Source: Arthrobotrys musiformis (lineage: Eukaryota > Ascomycota > Orbiliomycetes > Orbiliales > Orbiliaceae). Taken from it: a stretch of DNA of 64,000 nt. A model generated the notes under the pieces. It saw only the letters and a list, made by a program, of their open reading frames with translations. It did not search any database and was not told the DNA's origin. This document shows, one piece after another, positions 21,995 through 32,280 of the stretch (its first letter is position 1; the number at the start of each line of letters is the position of its first letter). Location of the stretch: positions 1,054,001 through 1,118,000 of the forward strand of contig JAVHJL010000007.1 of NCBI GenBank assembly GCA_036971715.1. The letters are read 5' to 3'. The translations under genes and the position numbers were made by a program.

Positions 21995-23749
21995 CTAGTA
22001 AAGATCCTTGTGAGCAGCCTTGATATCATCAGCACCCTTCTCACCGCACATGTAAACCGAGTTCTGGATACGGCAGTCAGGCATAACCGGCAGAGCAGAG
22101 GCATCGATAACTCTCAAGTTCTTGATACCGTGAACCTTGAACTTATCATCGACGACACCCTGAGTGATATCCTTCGAAACTCGGTTGGTACCGAGAGGAT
22201 GGAAGGCGGTTTGGCATCTATCCAAGACAGCGTGGCGCATGGCATTATCGTCATCAAGTGGCATTTCCCAGGGGTATTCGGCGATAACGAGATCCTTGAA
22301 GGCTTCGCCCTTTGTGAGGACGTCGTAGCTGAATCTGATACCCTCGCGCATGGCGATGATGTCGAGTTCGTCGGCGAAGAAGTTTAGGTTGATGGCGGGT
22401 TGGACGAATGGATCTGCGCTTTGGAGGGTGACTTCTCCGGGGGCGGAGATGGTGCGGACTAGATCTACGACTACGCTGACGTGGGAACCCTGCTTTGGGA
22501 TCGGGTAGTGCCATTGGAAGGCGGATCCGAACATTCCTACGAAGTCGAGTTCGAAGTGGGGTTGGCCGTGCGGGGAGAGGGGGTCCAATCCGCCATTTGC
22601 GGCTTTGCGACGGTTATATTCGGCGTCCTTTTCGAGGTAGCTGTCGATACGGGGGAAACCGACGAGTTCCAGGAGACCGGAGCCGACGGGGCCGGAGTGG
22701 TCTTTTGCGTAGGTTGACTTTGCGGCGATGTTTCTGGAGTTTTTGCGGAGGAGGACGTCGTCCATGCAGAGGTCGTCTTTGACTTTGAGAACGAAGGGGA
22801 CGGCGGGGTGGTCGATTAAGTTTTGTCCTACGTGCGGGGAGTCGAGGAGGACTTCGATGTTGAATTTTTCGAGTTGGGATTTTTGGCCGATCCCGCTGAG
22901 CATGAGGAGTTTGGGGGATTCGAAGACACCCTGGGAGAGGATTACCTCGCGGTCGGCGTAGAAGCTTAGTTCTTCGCCGTTCTTATCGATCACGGTGACA
23001 CCCTTGGCGGTTAGGCTTGCTTTATCGATGATGAGCTTCTTGCTGTGGACTTCTGGGAGGATGGTGATGTTCTTTTTGGAGTCTGGGACGAAGAGGAAGG
23101 AACCGCTTCTGCGGCCATGGTAGATTGAGTCTACGCAGTGGGTGAGACCGATCATATCACCGTCGTAGATGTTCTCGCTTAGGGTTCCGCCTTGGGACAG
23201 CCAGGCTTTGGTAAGGGCATTGCGGAATGGGGCTAGCTCGGGGAGTAGCTCGGCATGGGAGATGTTAAGTGGTCCACCCGAACCGATCTTGGATAGCTCG
23301 GTGGGGTAGAGACCCTCGTCGTCGTGATAAGTTGCCGATTTACGAAGGTATGGGAGGAGCTTATCCCAAGTCCAGTCTTTACCACCATACTCCTCCATAT
23401 AATCGAAAGTAGCCTTGCAACCTGGAATCCAAGTGAAGTAATTGAGCGAGGAACTACCGCCGAGGGCTTTGCCGCGAGTGTTTGGCTTTTCGATACGTTC
23501 GTAGTCATCACGTTTTACGATGGTGGTTTTGTAGGCCCAGTCGTGCTTTGAGCCTCGAAGGTTCATGGCGTTGGATGGGGTCATGATTTCTTCGATTTGC
23601 TCGGGGTTGCCGACGCCGGCTTCGACGATGAGGATTGTGGCGTTCGGGTTGTCTGCCAGACGGCCGGCTACGACATTGCCGGCTGTGCCGCCACCGACGA
23701 TGATGAAGTCGTAGTGGGTGGCGTTAGGGACGCTGGTAACAACAGGCAT
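21995..23749 (-). CDS. GMC family FAD oxidoreductase, 584 aa
   Basis: Single-exon flavoenzyme of the glucose-methanol-choline family, which oxidises alcohols, sugars or aryl alcohols to carbonyls. The N-terminal ADP-binding fold is FIIVGGGTAGNVVAGRLA (GxGxxG, residues 19-24) with the ribose-binding acidic residue in LIVEAG. The family signature GKALGGSSSLN lies near residue 95. The second signature region, SQGVFESPKLLMLSGIG, is in the middle. The C-terminus holds the catalytic His in AFHPLGTNRVS (about H517). The second active-site position, usually His or Asn about ten residues before the EK of the last motif, appears to be Arg in CRIQNSVYMCGEKGAD. No signal peptide is seen, so it is probably intracellular. 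Substrate unknown. Start ATG 23749. Confidence 0.93.
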   Translation of the reverse strand: MPVVTSVPNATHYDFIIVGGGTAGNVVAGRLADNPNATILIVEAGVGNPEQIEEIMTPSNAMNLRGSKHDWAYKTTIVKRDDYERIEKPNTRGKALGGSSSLNYFTWIPGCKATFDYMEEYGGKDWTWDKLLPYLRKSATYHDDEGLYPTELSKIGSGGPLNISHAELLPELAPFRNALTKAWLSQGGTLSENIYDGDMIGLTHCVDSIYHGRRSGSFLFVPDSKKNITILPEVHSKKLIIDKASLTAKGVTVIDKNGEELSFYADREVILSQGVFESPKLLMLSGIGQKSQLEKFNIEVLLDSPHVGQNLIDHPAVPFVLKVKDDLCMDDVLLRKNSRNIAAKSTYAKDHSGPVGSGLLELVGFPRIDSYLEKDAEYNRRKAANGGLDPLSPHGQPHFELDFVGMFGSAFQWHYPIPKQGSHVSVVVDLVRTISAPGEVTLQSADPFVQPAINLNFFADELDIIAMREGIRFSYDVLTKGEAFKDLVIAEYPWEMPLDDDNAMRHAVLDRCQTAFHPLGTNRVSKDITQGVVDDKFKVHGIKNLRVIDASALPVMPDCRIQNSVYMCGEKGADDIKAAHKDLY

Positions 23750-25556
23750 TTTGGATTATGATATTATTGGTGTATGTATATTAAATTATAAAGCGGGGGG
23801 ATTGATTATATTGCGGATGAAGAAATTATTGCTGAATCCGGAGACTGGTGAAATAATTGACGATTGGGTTTTGGAGATTTGATATAAGATGTTCTGAGGA
23901 AGAAATATTGGTATGCTGGATATTTTGATATTGTAATTATTGCTGAGATGCTGTGATTGAAGATGCTGTAGATGCTGATGCTGATGATAGTATTTTCCTC
24001 CTCAACTCTGGGAAAGATTAGATCTATTTATCCTTCTCGAACCTCCATATTTTCACCCTATTTCGAATTTCGAACATCTTTTAATCCAAAAGATGATATC
24101 ATAGAATCAATCGTACGATGTCGATGTCAATAACACGAGCCCAAGTCTGTACACCAGCGGCACGTTCGGAGCCCCAGAAGCTTGCATTCGTATCTCGACT
24201 CGGCATGCCGAACTCTCTCCCCCCTCAAACCCATGTAGTCGTACTCGATTTCAAAATAAGCCTTCTGCAACCTGGATGTTGCCGTACCAAACATACAACC
24301 GTACAAGGCACCCCATGCTCAGGGTTGCCGAATTCCCCCATTCTGTACCACTAGTTGATTTTCCACCAACCAGATCCAAGGAAGTATGAATGGTTGTACG
24401 AGGACATATGTAATCGTGCATATCTAGCGTAAAACAGCCCTACGACGGCGGGGCTCTTAGTAAGGTGAGGAAAACTCGGACCTTGCCGGGGTGGTTGGGC
24501 ACCAAGTCTTAGCGTGCGGGATCGAAGCGGAAAGTATAGTCGCCTATAAGGGCATGTAACGCATCATTTTAAGGTTATCAAGCACTCATTTCAATAAAGT
24601 CGAATAGAAACGCTAGTGACGAAGTTGGTGTTAGATTCGGCCGGAGTTCGGATGTCGACGGAACAGGCATCCATGGAGCCCATTGATTGGATGGAGCACA
24701 GTGACGCGGCAACCGTGTTAGTTCGGAACTAACTGAATTCGGGTTACAAGCGCGGACCGTTTCGGAATAGTCTGGGAAACGTTCGGGTGCATTTTCCATG
24801 ATTTTCAGGGTCGAAGATTAGTCAACAGGTCGTACGAAGACTATTCCCAAAGAGAGCATTCGTTTTGGAAGTTCACTGTGGTTCAAAGCCCGTGTTCGAT
24901 TCTACCCGCAGGATTCAGGATTATTGCAGGGGCGGAAAGAGAGCGAAGGGCCCTTTTTTTCTGGATTTTACGTTGCATGCAGAGCTCTTGGATTTTCAGC
25001 GAATCAAGAGATTGGTATTTTAAATTTTGCATTTTGTGACCGGGGTGTCTGTGTTATGATGTCAGATTGCATACGCGTTTAAGTGCTGCAGATGTGGAGA
25101 ACTGCAACGTCGTTGACGATGTCGTTCGAGTGTTGCATTTTGTATGTGGTGTTTTTGCGAAGTCTTCGGCCGGGCCATAGCGCGAGACCAGAGCTTTCGC
25201 CCCTACGTTCGCGACCTACACGGAGTATCCCGAGTCGTGCGTAAACTCGAGTCATTAGTGCATTGGGATTAATTGAATACCTTTCGGAAATGATATCAGA
25301 TTCTTGGGAGGCTTCGATAGCCTTGCGTTCGTCCGGTATGCATACTCTGTATGCATACGTATGCAAATGAATTCGAATGGATTGTGTATATTAAGCCCTG
25401 GATCTCCCCTCTTTCATCGAGACCAATCATCAGCATCTCAATTGCAATCCACTACACTCAAGAAGTCGAATCGATAGATCGTAGAATATAAACCTCAAGA
25501 TTTCCACTCCTAAATTTATATAGCACTATTTAGCTTTTTCTAACATCGAAACAAAT
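23750..25556. other. Divergent intergenic between GMC oxidoreductase and catalase
   Basis: About 1.8 kb serving as the shared promoter region of two oxidoreductive genes. It contains short GATGCTG-type repeats around 23940-23990. The ORFs at 24118-25366 have no protein features. No transposon ends were seen. Confidence 0.4.
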
Positions 25557-27566
25557 ATGGACTCCGCCCCAACATACACTTTGGCCGAGGGTACGTATAC
25601 CACATACACTTTATCTTAAAATTCCAAAATTACTAACTACAATTTTATTACTACAGGCGTGCCTTACGCTAGCTCCTCCACAGCCCAGCACTTCGGCGGA
25701 AACAGCATCAAAGGCCTTATGCTCCTGCAGGATACCCAACTAATCGAGACCCTAGCCCATTTCAGCCGCGAAAGAATCCCAGAGCGAGTGGTCCACGCCG
25801 CCGGCGTCGGTGCCTGGGGAGAATTCGAGGTTACACACGATATCTCGGAACTTACCGATGCTAAATTCCTCAATGGGATTGGTAAGAAGTCAAAAGTACT
25901 TTTGAGGGTTTCGACTGTGGGGCCCGAGAGAGGTGGCGCCGATACTATTAGAGATGTTAGAGGGTGGGGCATGAAGATATTTACTGAGGAGGGCAATCAA
26001 GATTTCGTTTTTAATAGCATTGTGAGTTTTCGCCTGCTCCATCATCCTTTAAGCTAAGCGGTGAGAGTAGAAACTTTGGCTAACGTTCTATATTCTTGGT
26101 ATAGCCCGTATTTTTTGTTCGGGATCCTATCAAATTTCCTTCTCTAAACAGGTCTCATAAGAGGCACCCCGCGACTAATCAGGGAGACCCCACCATGGTA
26201 AGCTCGAGTTTATTCTTCACTTCGGTGCTTTGATCTGAAGATACTAACAACGGGTTTATAGTTTTGGGAGTATGTAGAGCCCCTTTGGCCCGGATATAAC
26301 GATCTTGAAACCTCTTTTCTAACGATATATTTAGCTTCCATAATAACAACCAGGAAGGAATCCATGCTATAATGGCCTTATTCAGCGACCGAGGTACCCC
26401 CAAGACCGTTAGAAATCTTAACGCATACAGCGGTCACACTTATAAGATTACAAAGGAGGTAAGCTGTTACTCCACCAGTTGATTAATTCCAAGCTCATAT
26501 ATATACTTATATATATAACCCTATTTTACAATTTTTCTAATTCGATATGATTTGTCATAGGATGGCACATTCCACTACATCAAGGTCCACATTAAGACAA
26601 ACCAGGGCGTTCAAAGCCTCACCAACGACGAAGCCACAAAACTAGCCGGCGAGGCCCCTGGCGTCCACGGCGCCGACCTCTACGAATCAATTGCCAAAGG
26701 CGACTTCCCATCATGGAACGTCTACTTCCAAGTCATGACCCCAGCCCAAGCGGAGACCTACCGCTGGAATATCTTCGACATGACCAAAATCTGGCCGCAC
26801 TCCGATTTCCCACTCATCCCGGTTGCTAAGCTCACTCTTAATAAAAACGTAAGTCCACCTCGTCTATTTTACCCTCCAATCAGAAGAGAAAGCATACTAA
26901 ATTCACAAAAAAAAAAGCCGGCAAACTACTTCGCCGAAATCGAACAAGCCGCCTTCTCCCCCTCAAACATGGTCCCCGGCATCGCACCCTCCGCAGACCC
27001 AATGCTCCAAGCCCGCATGTTCGCCTACAACGACGCAGCCCGCTACCGCCTGGGCGTAAATTACCAACAACTCCCCTGCAACCGCGCCGTCTCCCGCGTC
27101 TACTGCCCCTTCCAACGCGACGGCTCCATGACATTCACCGACAACTACGGCGGCGATCCGAACTACGTCAACTCCTCGCTAAAACCCATAAACTACATCG
27201 GCAAAGCCGGGGCTCACGGTTACAAACTCGGCGGGCACGAAGAGTGGATCGGAAGCGTGGTTGGTTTCGCTAGTGAAGTTACGGATGAAGATTTTGTGCA
27301 GCCGAGGATGTTTTGGGATATGTTGGGGAAACAGGAAGGGCAGCAGGAACATTTTGTCTATAATGTTGCTTGTAATTTGAAGGGCGCTATTCCAAGAGTT
27401 CAGGAGGAGGCGCTTGGTAGGTTTTCTCTTCTTCTTTGTTTTTGAATGGTTTTGGTATGGTGGCTAACTGTGGTGGGATGTAGCTGTGTTTAGCAAGGTT
27501 TATCCGGTTATTGCGGAGAAGATCAAGGTTACTATCGAGAACTTGAATAAGGCTCCTTTGAACTAG
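25557..27566 (+). CDS. Small-subunit heme catalase, 497 aa, 8 exons including an 8-nt microexon
   Basis: Decomposes H2O2 to water and oxygen. Predicted exons are 25557-25590, 25657-26021, 26105-26197, 26262-26269, 26335-26458, 26561-26848, 26918-27416 and 27484-27566, all in frame. Key residues are the distal His (VVHAAGVGAWGEFEVTHD, ~H58), Asn (~N131, FVFNSIPVFFVRDP) and the heme-ligating Tyr (~Y341, RMFAYNDAARYRLG). The fourth exon is only TTTTGGGA. With GTATGT after it and TTAG before exon 5 it gives FWDFHNNNQEG, the expected family sequence. Without it that stretch is broken. Both flanking introns have good branch sites (ACTAAC, TCTAAC). Length ~500 indicates a small-subunit type. No signal peptide, and no C-terminal SKL-type signal (ends NKAPLN), so cytosolic is likely. 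Confidence 0.93.
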
Positions 27567-28225
27567 AGGCGTTCTGAAAGGGTGGGAATTTGGGTGGTTT
27601 GATATTTGGCGTTTACTGGTGTTCTGGCGTTTACGGTATACTGTTCAGGTTTATATAAATAACTAAAATAAGAAAAAAAGGTGGAAAATGGGACTAAAAT
27701 CTTAAAATCGGCGTTCAGGGGCTTCCTTTTGTTTATCGCGGGATCGGATGTATAATAGATAGCATGTGGGATCGATCGAATATAGTATCGGGTTCATTTT
27801 GGGGCAATGGCAGTTGCAATTACAATACAAGTACACACCTAACCGTGAAACTTTTCTAAAAAGATGTCGGGATCCCTTAACTAAACCAGCGTTGGCCAAC
27901 CTGCTGTTAAATAGCGCTTTGGATATCTTTTCTCGATGCAAATTTGGTGGCGATAAAATATATAATTTAATTGACCTGCTATTTAATGAGGCCAAAGGGC
28001 AGCGATCGGCCGTAACTCCTGAATGAATGCTTACCAAAAATCCATAAACGCCTATATAGTTTACCTTGTACTCAGGCCACTAGGATGCTATATATATATA
28101 CCTAGGTAGTTAATCTCAGTATATCCGCGCAATATAACAATTTCCTTGCCCTTGACGTCGAATTATTTATACCGACGACTCAATATGGTGGCTATACAAA
28201 CCATTTCGACACAAGCAAAACTCTT
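27567..28225. other. Intergenic between convergent genes
   Basis: Contains a plus-strand open frame at 27766-28026 (86 codons) with no recognised domain. It overlaps a minus-strand ORF of similar size and is not supported as a gene. Confidence 0.35.
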
Positions 28226-29368
28226 TCAATAATCTACCTGCTTGATACACAACCCATACGGACGGATATCGCCATTCGATGGGCTAATCCAAATATTCCC
28301 GCTACCTACTCTTTGAAGATTATGCGGATTCACCCTGTTCTGCATAAGGACAATATAACTTTTACCCTCAAAGCTGAACGTCTTGGCATAACCGCGGGCA
28401 GTATTGGGATGCGGAGCAGAGTAAATGCCGTATCCAAATGCGAAGCTTACGCCTTTCGCAAGGTCAAAACCTTCTTTAGCTATAGATTTGGCATTCGCCA
28501 TGCTGGTGCCGTGGTATGAGACCGGCCAGATATTTTTCTTTTGACCGCGGACGGTAGTTTTCTTTTGTAGCCAGGAGTCTGAATCGTATTTACCCTTGAC
28601 TTTTAGACCATATCGCATGTATCCGTACGGAAGGTGGTATTCATCCTCGCCGCGGTAATATTTTTTTCCGTCGTCCTCCATGTCGGTGAAGTCGAGATCG
28701 GCGTCTGGTTCTAGGAATTCCTTTGCGATGTACATTGCTACGGATTGGCCGCCGGGGAGTGGGATTGATGAACTGATGGTTGAGTTTTGTTGGATGCCGT
28801 AGTCGCGGAGGGTTACACCGCATGTATCTTTGAGTTCCTTACCGGCGTAAAATAGGCGTTGTTCGCTGACTGCGGTACCCTCTTTCTGCGCGATGGTTTT
28901 CTTGAGCTGGGTGATGGTGTCGGTTTGCGTGAACGGGACGGTAAGGGTTGTATTGGACGTTTTAACAAAAAGAGTGGTTTTGTTTGCATCTGATCTCCCT
29001 TGCCCTTGATCTAGGGGTGCCTTAGGCTGCATGAAGTATCGCACCAGCTTAATCGGCGCCATGACCAAGGTGAAGATGACTTCCAGCGCTAGCGCCCACC
29101 AAATTAGTTCCAATATATAGGCGAAAAGAACCGCACGCTTGGATAGCGGTCGTGGCGCTACCATCTCGTAGAATTGCTTGATATCTAGGGGTTTGAATTG
29201 TTCTGAACGATCTTGGTTTTTCTCCCACTCGTCGTATGTAATTACTGGGCGATCGATCAAGGCGCTGATGGCTGCGGCGAGAAGTTTAATGTTGAGCTTA
29301 GCGGGAGGCTGGGTGTGGTCTAGCCCCAAGGGCTGAGATGTAGACTCGGTGGTAGACTCGGTGGGCAT
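28226..29368 (-). CDS. Membrane-anchored ubiquitin-like + ADP-ribosyltransferase-like fusion, 380 aa
   Basis: Single exon, start ATG 29368. Domain order: a polar N-terminus (1-75), a hydrophobic membrane segment or hairpin (about 78-112, AVLFAYILELIWWALALEV), a ubiquitin-like domain (about 131-207) and a C-terminal ART-like module (about 280-378). The Ubl closely tracks ubiquitin: LFVKT at the start, QKEGTAVSEQRLFYAGKEL in the middle and IPLPGG at the position of LRGG. The ART-like part has YHGT (~285-288), GYGIYSAP (~313-319) and ISPSNGDIRPYGLCI near the end, resembling the His and Tyr positions of the H-Y-E class seen in PARP-like folds. The third catalytic residue was not identified. Role is inferred only: a membrane-tethered enzyme that might modify proteins, perhaps in ubiquitin signalling. 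An inactive ART fold is possible. Confidence 0.7.
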   Translation of the reverse strand: MPTESTTESTSQPLGLDHTQPPAKLNIKLLAAAISALIDRPVITYDEWEKNQDRSEQFKPLDIKQFYEMVAPRPLSKRAVLFAYILELIWWALALEVIFTLVMAPIKLVRYFMQPKAPLDQGQGRSDANKTTLFVKTSNTTLTVPFTQTDTITQLKKTIAQKEGTAVSEQRLFYAGKELKDTCGVTLRDYGIQQNSTISSSIPLPGGQSVAMYIAKEFLEPDADLDFTDMEDDGKKYYRGEDEYHLPYGYMRYGLKVKGKYDSDSWLQKKTTVRGQKKNIWPVSYHGTSMANAKSIAKEGFDLAKGVSFAFGYGIYSAPHPNTARGYAKTFSFEGKSYIVLMQNRVNPHNLQRVGSGNIWISPSNGDIRPYGLCIKQVDY

Positions 29369-30833
29369 TTTGTGTAGTATCTACTAGTCGCTAGATATGT
29401 GAGTAGGTATATAGGGAATTTCACGGAGGCAATGTTATAAGTTAGAAGCTTGATGAGCTGACTAGATGGAGCGAGTTCTAGTTCTATCGCTGCCCTGAGA
29501 ACGTCTCGAGGTTAGATTAATCGACCGAAGGAAAACTCAGTGCTAGATATGTCGATATCTAAGACTTCCAGACATAAATCGACTTCTAGTAGAAAGATAC
29601 TGGGAATTGAAGAAAACAGTGTTGGGAAAAAAGGTATGAAGCTAGCCAATTTATAGCAGGAATATACCACTGAAGATGTGCGTCTATCTACCCACCGAGT
29701 TCATGGAAGCTCCCGGGCTTCATGTTCGCGCCGTTACACATACAAGATGGGATATAAGAAAGCTTCTCTCGAACCCAGCTGGCCAGAAGTAGGAGTAGGA
29801 GCCCCATCGAAGGGGCCGCTCACGCAAGCTCGCGTGAGCGAGACACCACGAGTTCCACCGCCCCAGGCATATTGATTAATGCACAATATCCCCGATACAC
29901 CTATACTGAGTCTATAAAGCCCCTCCATCTTCGGGTAGGCTGCACATGCGCGCATGAGACGGCCAATGGGCCTATGAGCGTTTTGCTCTTTGGATTAGTA
30001 GATGTATATAGATATATTGATTTAGTGTAGGAAAAAATCTTTAAGCTCGTAAAGGAGGGAAAGATATTTGTACTAGTTATTAATTATATTGTCTCGAACC
30101 CTTATATTTGATTCTGAAGTTTTAGAGGTATTCACAAATAATATATTCATCATCGATACGATTATAATAAGCCTAGACATATTTGCCCAGAGCCTTGGAG
30201 CCTTGGCCTTGCGTAGACGAGCCTCCCCAAAGCGACCAAACTAGGAAATAGATGTGCGAAGCATCGGTGCCACCGATGGATCTTGGCTTGGTGTAACCGT
30301 TTATACCAATTATAATATTAATTCATTGTGAAAACTCGTATACAGCCTTCAGTATAAGATCAGTTCCTGTACTGCCTTCGTGGAATCCCCGTTACGAATG
30401 AGGCGCTGCAAAACATGAGTTTAGCAATCAACACGCGCACGAGCGCCATGGCTCTTGGTTAGAGATGTTGTAGTGCGGATCTCGTTATTTACCGGAATGA
30501 GTGACGTAGGCTAGCTACTCTTTTAATTCGATCTTACGAAGTAACGATTTTAAAGTTTAGGCGCAAGGCACAAAGCTACCTTTATATCGAGGCGAAAGCT
30601 GGATAAAATTCCATCCTGAGAGTATATATAAAACGGTGCCTCTCGGACCTCTGCCATCGCCAACCTTATATTAACTCCTTAACTCGGGCCTAAACACTAT
30701 TTCTTCAAGACTAGGGGCTGGCACTCTATCCACATAAAATCATTACATATAAGCCAACACCGGGCCCGGCCACCACAAAGCCACATTTAAACTGCTTCCA
30801 GCCCAATCGAAAAAGGGCCCCAAAACTTCAAAA
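29369..30833. other. Intergenic, no gene seen
   Basis: Promoter regions of two divergent genes. It includes a perfect 8-bp-stem hairpin at 29818-29839. The overlapping ORFs at 29678-29955 are unsupported. Confidence 0.4.
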
Positions 30834-31343
30834 ATGAACAATTCAAACCCCCAAATGCATACCCAACCGGAAGACTGGACTTCAGACCCATGGTCCCCCA
30901 GCAACCGGTCATTCTCGTATAGTACGCATACATACTACGAAGAGCCCCCAGAGACCCAAAATGATACAATGTGGATGCAGCGCCGCGCGAACACTTGCGT
31001 AGAAAAATCTACTGGCGAAAGAGTTCTAGATAACTCTCTTAAGGCGGTCAATTGGGTAGTATGGGGGGATGTCGGTGGTGAAGCGGAGAGAAAACGGAAG
31101 AAGAGGGAGAAGAAGGAAGAGAGAAGGAGGAAGAAGGAGAACAAAAAGAATGGGAAGAAGGAAGAGGATGAGGAAGGAGAAGAAGAAGAGGTAGAGGAAG
31201 GGGAGAAAGATAAAGAGCAGAGAAAGAATGAAGAAAAGAAGAAAAAGAAGGCCAAGAAGAGTGACGAGAACAAGAGAAAAGAGAGAGATGATGATGCCGT
31301 CGAAGACGATTGGATTATGGAAATACTACAAGCGCTTGCATAG
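30834..31343 (+). CDS. Hypothetical protein with long Lys/Glu-rich tail, 169 aa
   Basis: Start ATG 30834. The first ~85 residues are ordinary and polar (EDWTSDPWSPSNRSF, then NSLKAVNWVVWGDVG). From about residue 86 to 155 the protein is almost only Lys, Glu, Arg and Asp, encoded by a purine-rich tract (31085-31280), and would form a charged single helix or disordered tail. It ends in a short normal segment (DDWIMEILQALA). No domain recognised. The opposite strand is open through the same tract as Ser/Phe/Leu; that is a composition artefact. Confidence 0.45.
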   Translation: MNNSNPQMHTQPEDWTSDPWSPSNRSFSYSTHTYYEEPPETQNDTMWMQRRANTCVEKSTGERVLDNSLKAVNWVVWGDVGGEAERKRKKREKKEERRRKKENKKNGKKEEDEEGEEEEVEEGEKDKEQRKNEEKKKKKAKKSDENKRKERDDDAVEDDWIMEILQALA

Positions 31344-31606
31344 TCGATGTGGAACATCGGTGCCCTTGGAACCACGTCATTTTCGGATGGGTTCCGGCCC
31401 TAGATTGGGATCCAGATTTGACCTCTGTCTACAAATTGGATTGCAGTGTTAGTACAGAGTACAATAGTTCGTCAATAAAATTAAACGCACCAATATAGCT
31501 GAGATTAGCCTCTAACCATTTTCAATAGTCAAAGTTGTATTCCAAAAATTCCAGATGGAGAGCAAGCACCCCGGGTATTAGCCCTGTACTATGCAATTCA
31601 TCCTTG

Positions 31607-31840
31607 CTATCTAACCCACAGAATTACATCTTCCGACTTCCTACTCCTCCTCAAAAATGCAACGTCCGCATAAAGCCTAACGATCTCTTCGTCCCATTGC
31701 ATGACTAATCTCCTCTCTTCAGGCGTGATTGCCGGGTCATTGAGTGCGGGTAGCATATCCTTCTCTTCGAAGGCATTATTGAGGAGCCTTAGAATTATAC
31801 GCCGAGAGTCGATATAAGTGAGTTTGTGGCAGCGGGGCAT
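31607..31840 (-). CDS. Hypothetical small protein, 77 aa
   Basis: The first ATG in the frame is 31840 (MPRCHKLTYIDSRR). The sequence is helical and charged with evenly spaced hydrophobics (RIILRLLNNAFEEKD, EEIVRLYADVAFLRR). It resembles the small acidic-helical proteins common in fungal genomes but has no recognised domain. It could be a real small gene or the last exon of something larger; no upstream exon was identified. Confidence 0.35.
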   Translation of the reverse strand: MPRCHKLTYIDSRRIILRLLNNAFEEKDMLPALNDPAITPEERRLVMQWDEEIVRLYADVAFLRRSRKSEDVILWVR

Positions 31841-32280
31841 TGTGTAAAATATGAATCCAGACAAATATTGGACGGATAAGTGGTTTGGAGATCGGAGGTT
31901 CGACTCTATGCTGAAGCCCAGGATCACGGTCTAAAGTGACCTTCAGTGCGGGGTATACAAAGGTGGGGAACAAGTGAAACGAGGGCTACTAGGAGAAGAT
32001 ATGGCCGGCCACGATGTCACATATCACGCTCTCGCGAGCTCTCGCCGTGGCAGAACGTGTCGGTGTTTAAGGTTTGGCGGGGAGATCCCAGCCAGGCTCG
32101 GTTGCTAGTTGTCCAAGCTAACCGACGTTGCACAAGACCGTTGACGGCAGCATGTGTTGCGTCGCGTTCGGCCTCAAAACTCTTCAGCTGTTTTGCGTAG
32201 AGCTTCCTCGTTCGGCCTTTTCGACCAACTCTGTCTCGATTGTCTCACCGCAGGACATCAAACCCCGTCAGTATATCGCG
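31841..32280. other. Intergenic, promoter side of the mitochondrial carrier
   Basis: The frame of the carrier is open upstream of its ATG from 32128 but has no better start. Nothing else recognised. Confidence 0.4.

Noticed and set aside
24860..24910. TTCGATTC-like sequence suggestive of a tRNA T-arm
   Set aside because: No acceptor, D or anticodon arm could be folded around it.
27766..28026. 86-codon plus-strand ORF after the catalase
   Set aside because: No domain and an equal-sized ORF on the other strand; likely 3' untranslated sequence of the flanking genes.
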